Shown: one piece after another, positions 39,801 to 53,500 of the stretch
How the letters are laid out: the number at the start of each line of letters is the position of its first letter
Numbering within the stretch: the stretch's first letter is position 1
Assembly (NCBI GenBank): GCA_003118195.1
Contig: BEXV01000001.1
Coordinates: 644,990-708,989, forward strand
From: Hemicentrotus pulcherrimus
Taxonomy: Eukaryota > Echinodermata > Echinoidea > Camarodonta > Strongylocentrotidae
Reading direction: 5' to 3'
DNA length: 64,000 nt
Program-made: the position numbers and the translations under genes
The notes under the pieces: model-generated
What the model saw: only the letters and a program-made list of their open reading frames with translations
What the model was told of the DNA's origin: nothing
Database searches by the model: none

Positions 39801-41645
39801 TTAATCAGCGGAAAGTATCATGTTCACTCAAATATTAGTAGAATGCATAATTAATGTTAATAATGGGCATTCTTTCGTTGACTCACTTTTGTGATTCACT
39901 TTGATTCAACAGAGAAAAAAAGATGACAAATATTAGGCCGTCCTCTTTAAAAAGATGCAACGTAACTTCGTTCTATATTATGTTTGTTAATTTTATTTAC
40001 AAAAATATAACAGTGAATATATTATTGTCGAAGAATTTGCCTTCTTGAAAGGGCAATTATCAGTGAGATCTTAGGCAAACTTTAATAAGTTGTTCAGCGT
40101 TGTTGCTTTCAACTTAATATTATTTTTACTTTGGAGGGCATTTTCGATAGAGATATTCACCTTGCTGGGCACAGCTTTGCAAAAACATTGTCATTTCTCC
40201 AAACACTTTCGTCTAAGAGTTAAACTCCTACTACTACATGACTACGTTATAATGTGAATACTCCAAGAATGACCAATGATGAATTTCTGTAACATAGCTG
40301 TAACAGGGATATGAGAGTTTAAATCCCTGGTTGTAACTTGTAAATGCATGATACTGTATAAGGCAAGCAAGAAATGGCTTGCTTTGAAACAAATCGGAAT
40401 ATTGAACCATTATTGGATGCCGCTTGATGAGCTCCCACTTAATCTTTGTACAAATCTCCTTCATTCTTTAATAAATGATATACAATTCATAATTTGTATG
40501 ATGAGACTGCACCTGTAATAGGTAGACAGGGAGACAATTTTATATCACATTAACCTATTACCCAAATTTCATTTGTCTGAGCCGGACATAGGTCCATTAA
40601 CCGCAGTTAACGCGTGCTGTTCGTACCGGACCTGGACCTAATTAATAGGCCTGGGGTAGCTAAAATGAGACTCGACACTGAGAAGAAAGAGGTGTTTAAC
40701 ATTGGCACTCTGAACTTCTAAATATGACACCCCTTGAAGATTTATGGCAGGACCATGTCATATTGTGTAAAAACACCCGATGGATCAAAACAAGATGGCT
40801 TAAATAACGTAGACACTCTAATGCCTTTCGGTAATTGGAGAGAAGTGCATGGAGTTTATGATTACATTCGTACCTAGTTTTCCTCCGAATTGTTTTTCAG
40901 ATGGCCTAATTATCATGGTATCTATTCTGTATTAGGAAAGACGATATTTGTTGAGAAAAAGATCTGATGAGTAGACTTAGGGGCGGAGCTAGAGGGAGAG
41001 GGATGTGGGGCCGTAAGTGATGAAAACTGGGATATTACCCCTGATGTTTTAACTCGATCGAAAGAAAAAAGATTTAGGGAGCTATATTCATTGTTTGACA
41101 GTAATTTGTAACCATGGACGTTTTTCATTTATAATATTAGAAAAAAATAACGTTGGAGGCATTGCTGCAGTAAATAATATATAACATTTTACCTATTGTA
41201 GCATCTAAGTCGTTCCCAATTTCCGAGGAATTCGGAAAGCATGTTGATTATTGTTTAACACCTCAAGCTCTTTAATAGCTGATATAGGATGAAAAGGCAA
41301 AAGTGATGCCCCCCTCGGCATTCCTTGCATTTTCTCCAGGGCAAGAGTGCCAAATGTATAATCTTGTTCGGGCTTGGGCCCAATAAAGGATATAGCACTA
41401 AACCACAAAAGAGAACACCAACATTTGCCATTTGAAAGATACGTGGAGCGAACTTCGAAGAGAGAACGGGGATACCAAAAGAACACGATTGTTATGCGCT
41501 TCTGACAAGAGAAATTCAATGTTCTTTTATTTATAATAATGTTTTTATGCGCATAATTATGTCACGATGTTCTAGTTTATTAATGGAATGTTGCTTAACG
41601 AAAGCTAACTTGAGTCATTCATTAGATGATTGTCTCCTTATTGTC
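36801..41645. other. Long non-coding stretch
   Basis: No gene, RNA or clear mobile element was recognised on either strand. Confidence 0.45.
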
Positions 41646-41945
41646 TAGTACTCTAGTGCCATCGGACTGTGGATCACAAGGTCCGCGGTTCAAGTCCCAC
41701 CGCGGCACTAATCTCCTTAGTCTACATATTAAGACAAGACATTAATCTACATTATTTTGTCACACTCGACCCAGGTGAGGTAAATAGGTACATGGTAGGA
41801 TTATTTCTTGAAATGCACTGTGCAGATAATGGCTGTCAGAGCTAAAGCTAGGGTAATAATTTTTAAAAAGCTCTTTGGAAGCGCATAGAGATGTTACAAT
41901 GTAATATGCGCTACACAGGGACCGAATATTATCATTATTATTAGT
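41645..41945 (+). repeat. tRNA-derived SINE, well preserved
   Basis: A tRNA-like head includes CGGACTGTGGATCACAAGG and a near-consensus box B GGTTCAAGTCCC (41687-41698). A body with CGACCCAGGTGAGGTAAATAGG follows, and the copy ends in GCGCTACACAGGGACC and an ATT-rich tail at about 41925-41945. The head matches the minus-strand copy at 25.0 kb. It lacks a mature tRNA acceptor stem, so it is a retroposon and not a tRNA gene. Confidence 0.75.
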
Positions 41946-44900
41946 GTTTGTCGACCTCTCTGTTGCTCTTTACTTGATTTTTTGTTCAATCGTCCTAAAT
42001 GTCCCCTTTTCACCGAAAGCTCAACATTCAGTTTAGAGAAGTTGATTCTAGTACTGCGTCAACCCTAAGAAAAAAATCAATGTCTTGGAGTTCATCTACA
42101 CAAATATTGAAAGTTCCATTTTTCCTCGTTAAAATAGCCGTGAAGGATATCAAATTAGGTCTAGACTTGTAGATGCAATATGAAATATGTAGGTCTGCAA
42201 ACAACCCCAGGGTATTTTAACAAGAGGAACAGAAGGAAAGGTCACACATTGACTATATTTAACTTTGTTTTGGCCTACGGGTTTACGACGCGGTTGTCTA
42301 ACTTTGTGTTTCTTGGTTAATTTCAGAGCTGCTACTTTTGCCGCCAAAAAGCCTAACGTATACGCGCGCAATCAAAGTCCCTCGGGATAAGTGATGGGTA
42401 TAGATAAAGATAGACCGGGAAGGATTTAAAGATGGTCATCAGTCTTTAGACATTTATGTTGGCGATTTTGATTGATGAATATCACAACTTATTGTCAGGA
42501 ATGCGATTTCTGAGTTTGTTTAAATCGTCATAGCGAGCCATTGTGCCTTAACGAACGACGAAATCGAACGGGTTTTCTCAGCTCTTTTTTATTGTCCCGT
42601 TTTCATGCAAATCAGAACGATCGATTGCTGGTTGTATCACCCTTTTAACTGTTTCGATTTTATTTCCATAATTGTCTATATTCAATGATAAGGATTTGTT
42701 TAATTCATCAATAGGGCCCACTAAGAGCGATTAAATTGTGTTCTTAAACTGCTCAAATGGACGCTTTCTTTTGCATGCATACTGTTTATCGCTAGGAAAT
42801 GTTTCACTTGGAGTCTGATGTTTCGAAAGGGAAACAGTAACATAAACGAAACAAAATGCGGTTAAATGCGGTATTGGGACAGGGACACATATCCATTAGT
42901 AAGTTCATGTTAAAATAACGATAAATAATAACTGCCTAAAAAGGAATATAATAAACAAGTAAAAACCACAAAATAGTGACCTACAAAAAACGCTTTCCGT
43001 TTTTCCTTTCCTCCTCAAAACCAGTGCGCGGCGAAAAGGGTAACGCGTGCGCTATTAGCATCTACATCGTTAAAGTGGTCTGTACTTTGGGCGAGTTCAA
43101 CTGTGGTTGACAACTATCCAGATTGAGAAGGGGAATAATTACAACAATAATATATTTCAAACAGTTGCCAAGCTTTAGTATCTGGTTGCTGTCTTTTTGC
43201 TCACCATCAGTTGTTTACCTGATAGCTAGCTACCTTCAGACTGTGCAACCACACTCGGATCTTCTAAATCTCCAGTCTGGTTGAATTGGGTCTTTGGGGG
43301 AGATTTGTTGTGTGGAAGGTAGAACTGTTAACCAGATTTTAACCGGTCTGTACTTTGAAGCTGTTAACATTTAGGGCTTTTGGTAACCCATCCGTAGATC
43401 TCCCACATAAATGACGCCATCGAATTTTGTTGCGGTTGAGACACTTTGCTTTTCAAAGAAAATCTCAATTACCATGATACATTGTTCAATATCGATTTCA
43501 TTGATTGTAATCCTGTATTACTTGTTTACCTGATTTACATACCACCTGTTGTTTAGCGTTTGTGGTATATAACGGAACGGGACATGATCATCAGCACAGT
43601 GGCATAGCAAGCCAAATGTATGCCCTTCTCCTTAATGCAGGCAATAGAAATCATTTTTGTTTAAAGTATAAGGTTATACCCGATACCCCACCCCCACCCC
43701 ACCGCATGCGTGTCTTCAGCAATGCAGGTTTTATAAGCTTCGCCTTGTGTTGAAAAGGTAACATTTTTGCTCATAACAATAATGAGATTTGTCGAGAAAA
43801 ATACTTTAAAGGGTGTCCTGCCCCCTTTAGCGACGCCCATTTATGTGAATACACTGTCAGCAGATCTTCTTGACGGCACGACGCGAAGTGCAGATGGCCA
43901 TTCCGCTCCTGCATCTATCTACTCCACCCAAAAGATCTTCAGTAGCCCTCTAGAGAACCTACTAATAATAGACTTTACATTTAAATGAATCTGATTGTTT
44001 TATTTCGTATAAAAGCTTATTATAGTAATGGGTCAAGTCTCGGCAAAACCTGTGTGATGACTGATGAATGATTTTGAAGGTGATAAGTTGTGACAAGTGA
44101 GAGTCCAAACCAATCTTTGATTAGTGTGTAGGGGAGTGTTTCCGTCTGTTTCCTATACATCCTACTGTCTGACGCAACTCAGTGTGAGAGCTCGTAGTAA
44201 GCCCATGGTGAGAGGCTAGAGTTAGCATCCATATGAATTATTCCTTTTACATCGAAAACACAGAAAAAACTTTATTATAATCGCAAAGACTTCCCAGAAA
44301 GTAATCACCTTAAGGGTAATTTTATTACCGGGTGCATATAGAAATTATGTTCAAATTAAGTAGGCCCTACTATAATGTTGTCTCATTACAATATGTGACC
44401 CACAAGGCTTTTGAAATTGCCTTAGGTTGATTTATGTCCCCTTTGCGATCATTTTAAGGTAACACCCTACAAGATCAATAACCCAGAGACCAATAACACA
44501 AGAGACCCAAAATGTTGGCCTCACGAACCTTCTGAAAATTATTAGACATTTCAAACGCCTCACAGGACTGACAGCCCACGAGACCGAAAGCATCGATCTT
44601 GCATTCTCTTTCTACAACTCTTTCTGAGAGTTTACTACAGAACAAACGTGTTGGTCTCCTGGGGATACTCACTTTAGTACAGACATGACAGTCATTATTA
44701 GGCAATATTAAAATGTTTAACAGCCTGGGCAACTTAATATTCAAAAGAGTACGTTCTCCAGAACAACAGCCATGGCTGTGAGTAAAATATCATTGCGTCA
44801 TTCACCGTAATTACTATCATTAATATCATTTTGTCACCTTCAAATTTCATTTGGATTTGAACTTTTATCTCTTGAGCAAAGCAGGATTATGGGTAAAAAA

Positions 44901-46510
44901 AACCCCGCAGAATGTCACTTGGTATAAACTGAAGCTGTCAGTAGAAAGCCTACCTGAGAAACAGAGTTCCATTGTTTCGGTTAATTTCCACACAATATGT
45001 CTTTAAACAGCGATATTGTGGTAAGAAAGATTGACTATGAACAAGGACATTCAATGAGTCATGTTGAATGTAAAAGTACTTTACAGGTTGATCTGGAAAA
45101 CTTCTTTCAAGTCGGAGGTCAGTTACGCTGCGATTTCATGGAAATGTCACAGTTTCTTCAACATATTGATACGAATTTATAATTGCTAGCCTTTTCGCTG
45201 TGTAGAAAGTGACCAAGGTCTTTATTGGTCGCAATATATACGTTCACAAATGAAAATTAGTCAAAGAAACAAGAGAAAAGTGAGGCTGAACTAAATGATA
45301 TAGTATGTCAGCTGTGCATACATTAGCCACGGTGTAACGTGAAGCGATTTAGGTAGCATGACATGCAACAAATGTTTACCACGAAGAACCACCGTTTGTT
45401 CAAGAGACTTATGAGTTCATGGCAAGGGAGTAGGTCAGAGAAGAAGGGTTTAGACAATCAAGGGTCCCATCTTGATGATCAGTTTGTGACCTTTTTGAAA
45501 CTTGAAATGTGATGGGAGCAAGAAAATGAATGACCTACCGAATTTAACGCTTGGACAGTGTAAACGATGGAGGCCTGCATAATAATGAGTTAGCTTTCTA
45601 CATGACCTGTCAGATCAGAGACTTACTGATGATGTTCTTTACGGTCTTTTACAACTTTTCCGGGCTTTATAGCTGAATTCTATTTTTGTCCCATCAGGCT
45701 ACCTACCTGCAATGGTGACGAGTTACTAGATCAGGAGGGAGGAATGATGAGTCGCCACATCACTTGTGGCCGTAACTCGATCTCCGTGTCGAAAGAAAGT
45801 CGGTGATCGACGTTGAATGATGGACACGTCATTGTCATAGCTAGTTAGGCCAGGGTAGTGCGTTGGAATCATCATCATCGTCATGGTATTCGCAGTGATA
45901 TGGATAGGCTGTAGCGGTACGGTAAACACGTAGAGCGTGATTGATCAGCATGGGGAAATGGTAGTTTAGAAAATGTATAAGTAGACTTTACTCGTTTGTG
46001 TTTTATGTAAGGCCGCAATAGAAAAGAATGAAGTAGATGGACGAGAAAGAGAATGTATTGATGCCACAGTCACACCAACGAGACCAACACCAGGGCCCGT
46101 ACAACACACCGAACAAAAAACAAATAAAATTAACAAAATGATAGGTTGCTCTGGAATCGACATGAATACGGTTTGGTGGTGTGCATGACTACAGGAGCGG
46201 ATATGCAAATGTTTTGTTTTGTTTCGTTTTAGGGGGATATGGTCTGGAACGGGGGAGTTGAGCCCCTCCACCCTAGAAAGAACTCGCGAAACAAGAATCG
46301 GCTCTCCTCCAATGTCACTCTTTGCTGGGTGAGCGCCATCTAGCGGCTGAGTAAATTTCCATAATCAAGGTGTTTTCGGGGTTGGTTTTCCAAATGTAAC
46401 GATAATCGATATCAAAAAGTTTTATTTCAATGTAGTAACTATGCTTTCAGACTTCAATCAAATTTTGTAGGGATAATTTGCTTCTTGTTCCCTATGAATA
46501 TTATTTCTTT
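41946..46510. other. Non-coding stretch
   Basis: No gene recognised. At about 44385-44470 a fragment (TTTTGAAATTGCCTTAGG...TTGCGATCATT) resembles the outer arms of the 14.0-14.5 kb foldback element. Confidence 0.4.
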
Positions 46511-46512
46511 CT

Positions 46513-46637
46513 ATTAGCATATCACTCTCCCCTGAACATTGAAATAAAATGAATAATCTAATGGCCTGTTTGGAGTGTTACTTATTAATTATTTTTTCAT
46601 TTTATTTACATGTTCAGGAGGAGAGTGATATGCTAAT
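46513..46637. repeat. 125-nt hairpin-forming inverted repeat
   Basis: The left arm 46513-46556 (ATTAGCATATCACTCTCC...) is the near-perfect reverse complement of 46589-46637 (...GGAGAGTGATATGCTAAT). A loop of about 32 nt separates arms of about 44-49 nt with a few small bulges. It could be a tiny foldback element or, if transcribed, a precursor-miRNA-like hairpin. Confidence 0.75.
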
Positions 46638-46639
46638 AT

Positions 46640-49100
46640 GCATTTGACAAATGTATAAAAGAACTGGTAACATGTTAACAAAAATACCAATTTAAGTAAT
46701 ATCATTATTATGAAAACATGTTTGAGAATGAGACGGCAGGAGTAAGAAAGGAATGAGAAGGTCTGTATTGAACAAGTTTATATGCCAATTCGAAGAACTT
46801 GGAAGCAGGAGAAACCTTTTTGGGAAAATACCTAAAAAGGGCCCATTTTATACAGATAAACTTCCCCAAAAGAAATAGAAGAAATAATTATTTTTTAGTT
46901 TGGATTCCCTCACTTCAGGACAACGCAATTGTAAACGCCACAGTGGGATTTCACTCGGCTTTGTATTCCGTGGATATTGGCTTGTGTGGATCCCATGCCC
47001 ACATAACTGAAAATAAGTATTTTCAGTTCTTATCAGTGGTGCGTCCGCGTTCTGTACACAAAGGCGAACAAATAGAGAACCGAAGAGAAAATACATAAAA
47101 TAATCGTTGCTTTTATGCAGATGCTCTCAACCGTATTCACGAGGTAGTTTGTCCCTGGCGCAGGGTGGTACCAATGTAATGGCAATGTTACGCTCAATAT
47201 AATTCGGGCTTAAATGAAGTTTTGGCTTTAACAAAATAAGTAAACTTTCAACAACAACCAAATGTATACTAAAAAACGTATTAGAATGATTATTGATAGG
47301 CAAAGTACAGGTTAATGCACTAAAATAAGTTTACCTGAAAATTACTTGGTCGCAGAGAAAAGAATGCTCTAAAGTAGCTGAATATCTAATATATCTATTT
47401 TTTAAAGTCAGAGTTTGTTTTCATGCTTAGAACACAAAACACTGTTTTGTAGTTTCTATCGCATTTTGAAAACTAACCGCATCTGTATAATATAATACTG
47501 TAGACTGAGTTCTGGTTAATGTGAAGACAAAATTGTGATATTTCCTTTTACCTCAGCTTTGGAAATTATATCAGAGAACAAAATGTTTGATGTGTGTGGT
47601 GTAGTTGACTTCCAGATCGACTGAGTCAATTCCTTCTCATTTTGGTAATTAAAAAACCTCACAGTGTGCATCAGATTGTTGAATGTTTGACCTAACAATC
47701 CTTCCTATATGTGCTTCCAAAAAGTTCTTCCACAGTGTGAACATAACTCAATTGTACCTTTCACGTGTTTCTAGGTCTTTAATTTGTATATTAGAAATTA
47801 ATTTACAATTGCAATTTCATATGCAACGAGTTTCTTGGAGACAGCATTCTTCATTTTATTTGAATGAGAGGGAAAAACTGTAGCATTCAAACTACCCCAC
47901 AACAGAGACTTCTAGACCCACCCATCCACGATAATGACGTCAACAGTGAATTTTCCTTTTGTGTGTGCTGTCGAAAATAAATACCAGTGTAAATACAAGA
48001 CTGGACACGAGGACAGTGTAAATAGCTTGCAGTGTTCAAATGTATATTGTTAGCCTTGTATTCAAAAGTATTTCCCTCGTGTTCTTGGTCCTCTTGTAGA
48101 GTCTGCAAACAAATACACCACTGTAGCTACCAACCTTCTAAACAGCAAGCCCCAACTCAATCTACATGGGAAGTGAAGTATAATTCATAATCTTCCCGGC
48201 AGCATTATGTTTACATTAATAACAACAACATTTAATTAAGGAGAAATCATTTTTAAAAATACTTACCGGTGTATGCCATAAATCGTTATTGGCTTTAATC
48301 CTTCACATGGGCTATATTCAGTTTTGATATGGACCAGAATTATTTAGCAACGGGGTGGAGGGGAAAGACTGACTCTCTTATAAATCTATCGACAGAAATG
48401 TTTTCCTTCTTGGAAATGAAAAAAAAAAATTATTTCATCTTATTGAGGAAGAAGAAAAAAAAAAACTAGGGGGCTTTTTTTTTAAGGGGGTGGTCAATTT
48501 TATGGTGATTTTGTTCATTATATAAATTAGAATACAAACACTTGTAGAGATGACATTGTAGGCATACGTGTATCTTTAAATGAAGCAAATGAGAACGAGA
48601 ATGAATGGTAATCATTGCAAAGATTCCAGAACATTAATCATGAAAATAGTCGATGACGTCCAGATGCGTTTTAAGAATCGATGTGCTAGCATATACCGCC
48701 TCTTTTGTCACAGCCTACTGCCTACCACATTAGCATTTTATAATGGACCTGATGGTGGTGGAAGATGGAAAGTGGTCCAAGTCGGAAGCTAAAGAAAAAA
48801 AGAGGTAATACAAAAAAAAGTTTAAAATACCAAATCGCATTCAATCCTCTTTTTCTCCTTTTCAATCTGATTAAAAAGGTGACTAGTTTGACAGATTGAT
48901 AACGAGGTAACTGTGATATTCGTCTGCTTAGAGCTTCGAGCAAGTGTTATAATTCAAGAAGGAGTTCAGACCTCTTCTACTAGCTCCAAACTGAAAGACA
49001 TAAATGTTATGCCAATCACAGAAATTTATCCACATCACAACAATACAAAATGATTTCCTGACCCACTTCACTTTTTTCAATACCAAGTTGAGGGGAGAGA
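46640..49100. other. Non-coding stretch upstream of the CNC promoter
   Basis: No gene recognised. A-runs occur around 48420-48470, and a small perfect palindrome (AACTGAAAATAAGTATTTTCAGTT split by a few bases) lies near 47006-47029. Confidence 0.4.
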
Positions 49101-49119
49101 TATAATCCAAATTTGGGAG

Positions 49120-49330
49120 TATTGACGTCATAGAAGGCTCGCCGATTTTGATCAGCAATGAAGATGATGTCATCGCTAGCATTGCTGATTGGTCAAAACA
49201 CCGATACCATACCCTTAATTTACATATTAAAGAGACCGCGACCCGGAGGTCACCGCACCGTGCCGTGTGCATTATGAAGTGCTTGGCTCAGCTGTAAATC
49301 GCCGGCGCGCGCGATATACGGGAATTACGG
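49120..49330 (+). promoter_or_regulatory. NFE2L: Probable promoter of the Nrf2-like (short) CNC transcript
   Basis: A perfect CRE palindrome TGACGTCA lies at 49123-49130, a second TGATGTCA near 49165, and an inverted CCAAT box in an NF-Y-like setting (CTGATTGGTC, 49186-49195). Then comes the most CpG-rich segment of the area (about 49235-49330, including CCGGCGCGCGCG). A sequence one base off a MARE/ARE core (TGGCTCAGC versus TGACTCAGC) sits at 49284-49292 and might allow autoregulation. No TATA box is evident. The start site probably lies between about 49250 and 49400, roughly 400 bases before the ATG at 49776. The function of each motif is inferred. Confidence 0.5.
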
Positions 49331-49775
49331 TCAGTGCTAAAATACCATCGCGAGCCTCAGCGGCCCACACAGAACCAGACAGGGAAAAGCCCCCAAATTA
49401 CCATAAACTTACAGGAAAAGTGATTTTGTTTACACTAACGGTCTGAACAAACAAATTTAAGTGCCTGTGAAATGATATAATCTACAACTGCAGCTGTGAA
49501 TTTATTATAATTGTTGCAGACACCGTTCTAACTATAATATGCACCTTGATCGAAGTATTGTATAATTCTCTTCGTGTACATTCCGTGAATACAAGGAGTA
49601 ACGTGTCCGCCACTGCAGTAGTACCAGTATACTCTCGGCCAGTCAGTACTTCATCATTACTAGTGGACGGTACCAGCACACTCAAACGTTGTAATTTACC
49701 GTGACATTCCACTATTTTATTGTATGCAACTTGACACTTTCGGCGCTTAATTGAGGACCAAAATAATTCTGCAAC

Positions 49776-49850
49776 ATGGATGTTGATTTTGACGAAATGG
49801 GCATTGCCATGGTCCCTCAGAAAACCCTACCACAACTTGACACACAAGAG
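49776..49850 (+). CDS. NFE2L: Alternative first exon, Nrf2-like short isoform
   Basis: The ATG at 49776 has an ideal context (CAACATGG) and opens a 25-codon exon beginning MDVDFDEMGIAM and ending at ACAAGAG|GTATGT, a strong donor in phase 0. Joining to 56965 gives ...DTQE|DMDLIESLWRQDID. In vertebrate NRF2 a short leader ends the same way just before DMDLI, so exon structure and peptide position both match. There is no hydrophobic segment, so the product should be cytosolic/nuclear. In-frame stops and short uORFs occur in the preceding leader. Confidence 0.85.
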
Positions 49851-50429
49851 GTATGTTATTGGATTGAATGGTTTTGTAGAAGAGTCATTCTGTAAATCAT
49901 GTAAAGGAAATTGATTGAATTATTCGACTTTCAAGAGGTACGGTCACTTACAGTTAAATATTGATAAGGATGTATGTATACATTTCCAGCTGGCCTCCAA
50001 TGTTTATGGAAATACATGTAGTTGTACTAGTTGATGGCTTGATGCATACTGTCTTCATTATCATGCATGCATCATGATCATGATGTGGTTAATCTAATAC
50101 ATGAACATTTATGTTTATTGATATAAATCATGTGACTATTCATTGCTTATGGTGTGACAGACTGACATCAACATATGGTATATCTAGATACATGATGCAG
50201 TACATAAGAAATTTCTTGCACATGAGTTTTGTAGTATTGTACGAGTCCAGTCACTACTACTACTTCTACTTTGTTACGTTCTGTGATACGCAGTGAATGC
50301 ACATTAGGGGAAATTACAGTCATAGGAGGAGTAGAAGTATAAGTCGTAGCAGTAGTAGTAGAAGTAGTAGTGGTACTAGTAGTAGTCGTAGTAGTAGTAG
50401 TAGTAGTAGTAATCGTAGTAGTAGTCTTG

Positions 50430-50465
<36 letters not shown>

Positions 50466-50483
50466 ATCGTAGTAGTAGTCTTG

Positions 50484-50519
<36 letters not shown>

Positions 50520-53500
50520 ATCATAGTAGTTGTAGTAGTACATGTATGATGTAGTAGTAGTTAGTACATTGTAGTACATGCAGTAGTACCTAACTACCTA
50601 CTACTACTACTACTACTACATGTACTACTACTACTACTGTTGCTACCACTACCATTGCCATTAAATTGTTGTAGTTATTTAATTTTGTTTTATATGATCA
50701 TCTACCTCAAACATAATTATTTGTCTATTTACTCATCTCTAAATGCGGTATGATAATATTTCAGTTTAATGAAGGGTGACACCTGAATTTCCTGGTGCAA
50801 TTATTAATGAGAAGTTCAAAGAGCAAGGAGCTTGAACATTCTGTGGTATTATTTTTCGTTCTTATCAGGTAACACAATAGCAGTTTCCTCTATGATTAAA
50901 GCACCTTTGAACAATTTAACCTATAATGATAGTAATCATTAAATAACGCTTGTTGATCTTATTGTGCAAATAAAACACAGGACCACATGCAGACTTATAA
51001 CTTGACAGTATTTGATATGATATTTGTTCCCTTTATTTATATTGGCTGTAAAGGGGGAGGGGCATCGATCAGAGAGGCATTTAGAAGCCCTCCTATCCCC
51101 ATCGGGAATACACGCACACAAACATCCATCCCACGGCCCACATCCCTTTTTTCTTCCACTACTTTTTGCTCGTATAGATATTCAGTTTGAATTATGGTCA
51201 CAAGTTACCTGACCTTTGTATAAATGATAGTCATGAATATTATGATTCTAAAATTTGCAATAAAAAGTGTCATTCTCAAAGTCATCTTTTCAAAAGGCAC
51301 TTGCTCGCATTGCACGCTCAATTGCATTTTCTTGACCAGTTACTTATTCATACATTGTCTTTGATTGCAAACTATGAAAGTTGAAAACAATAGCTAAAAC
51401 CTGAAAGCAAGTTTTCATTATAACTTATAATTATGTGCAATGAAAAATAACTAATTCATGTTTTTAAGTTAACTCTAAATTATTAGCAAAATATAAGATG
51501 GATAGATACTACCATTATTTTGAAAATAGTTTTAAAGTTATCATAAGAACTTTAATAAGAAACCACCCCTCCCCCCCAAAAAAAAAACTACTGAAATAGA
51601 AAATCCTTCATAGTACTTACTGGCCATATTATTATAAGGATGGAAATAATCCAACTTGATTTTGATGAGTTATTGGAGTTGGGAGTGATGCTTGGAAAGA
51701 AAAACAATTATGCATACCTAGCAACTGATCATCTTTAGATGCTGAATAAGACGGTTTGATTATCAAATTATTTCCGAAATCACCACTTGCCTCATCTTGC
51801 CGAAAAATACATCATAACACGTATCTTAACATTGCCATTGATCGTAGTCTGTACTATTCTGTAGGTGATCGTTACGTAATGATGAAGGTGATTTTCAGAT
51901 GTAGATGTAGGCATGTTTACTGATATGTACCTGTTTCGAAGAGCTCTTATTCTTCTCGTGTTCTTACCTGTTAATTGAGAACAAACGCAAACGTGGAAAT
52001 GTCGTGCAATTACAAAGTAATTACATGTGAAGCGTGTCAGCATAATTATAATAATTATAGAGCAGACCCTAATTGATTTTCTTTCAGGGTGTATATGTGG
52101 TACATAATCGTGCATGTTCTCATTGTCGTCCCCAGGGTTAACAATGGAAAAATTAAAGGTTAATCTAATGTGAAATAGAGCAATCGAGGACTTTCGGTGA
52201 ATGAAAATATGTTATTGTTTTTTCTTTTCAACTTATACACCCATAAGTAGCTGCACTCCAGGACGTAAAGTACAAGTGCTCCCTGACACTGCTGTTACAA
52301 AACAATGCCGTTTGTGCCTTGTGGTCATAATTAGCATAATGTTACTGAGAAAGTATGATCTGTTTTCCCATGGTTAGTGATTATACAGGTTTATTATACC
52401 CAGACGTGTCGACATGATAATGCGCGATTAATCAGCAATGTTGAATTTAGAATAATAGTTATGTTATTAGTTATTACAATTGTAAATACATATTTCCCCC
52501 TGATTGGACTTTATTTTTATCATATTTTTCTTCTCCGATTCGATAGATATGTTGATGATTCAAGGAAAGGTATTACTTATAATTTTGTGAATTTCATTTT
52601 AATCAGTTTATTCAGTTCTAATTTTTTACATTTTCAACGAGCATTCTTCAGAGAATGGCTCGTCAAAATTTCTAATTGAAGCGTTCTCTCCCCACCCATG
52701 TTCATAACCCTCACAATGAAGGGTATTTTCTGAATAAGTATCCTTAGCTTACAGTGTTATTAGCAAATAATAATACTGTTAAATAAAACACAAAAGTAAT
52801 GAAAGCTTTATATTATTAGGTCTGCATTGAAAACAAAGCCAAAGCCATCTCTTGACATTTGAAGACAGGAAACATTATATTTTCATTGAAAGCATGCATC
52901 TTACCTGAAACTAAAATTAATATTTTCGATTCAAAATCCAGATACTCGACATAACACTGTGCATAATGAGAAAACAAAGTAATATATGATAAAGGCACCA
53001 TTGGAGGGGTGGTATTGATTACAACAGTATTTTCGGTCGGATACTAATAGTGTTGTTTTAATTTTAGTAATCTCTGTCTACCTGATAACAAAAATATTAT
53101 CATTGTCTAATAAATCTGATTTATTATCTGTATTATTAAAAAAGGGTCTAGATGTTCCATACAGTCAGTTGTTGGGATGTACATGTCTCAGAAAATCTTA
53201 ATCAAAGCTTTAGAATTATATGGTCTGTGCCAAAGCATTTAAAAGCTTTTGTTTTAACATTACCAAATAAGACTCAAGGATCGATAACCGTGAAACGTTC
53301 GGGCAAATATAAACACAGGTTGGGTTGTTATCTTGTATATTGTAAGGTTAATAGTACCGTTTATTAATTAATTAAATCAAGATTATGAAACCACCGCTGG
53401 TAGTGGTAAAAGTATGTGCCTAAACTAAAGCTTCCTCCCGTGTTGAAAAAGTACATGTAAGGCAAAGGTTGAACCGAACCACCAAATATGATATTCTAAG

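Noticed and set aside
41645..41730. Possible true tRNA gene
   Set aside because: It has a good box B but no acceptor-stem pairing, and it continues into a SINE body with an (ATT)n tail.
50168..50579. Poly-Thr, poly-Ser and poly-Tyr open frames on both strands
   Set aside because: Direct translation of the AGT triplet array; no biological protein implied.
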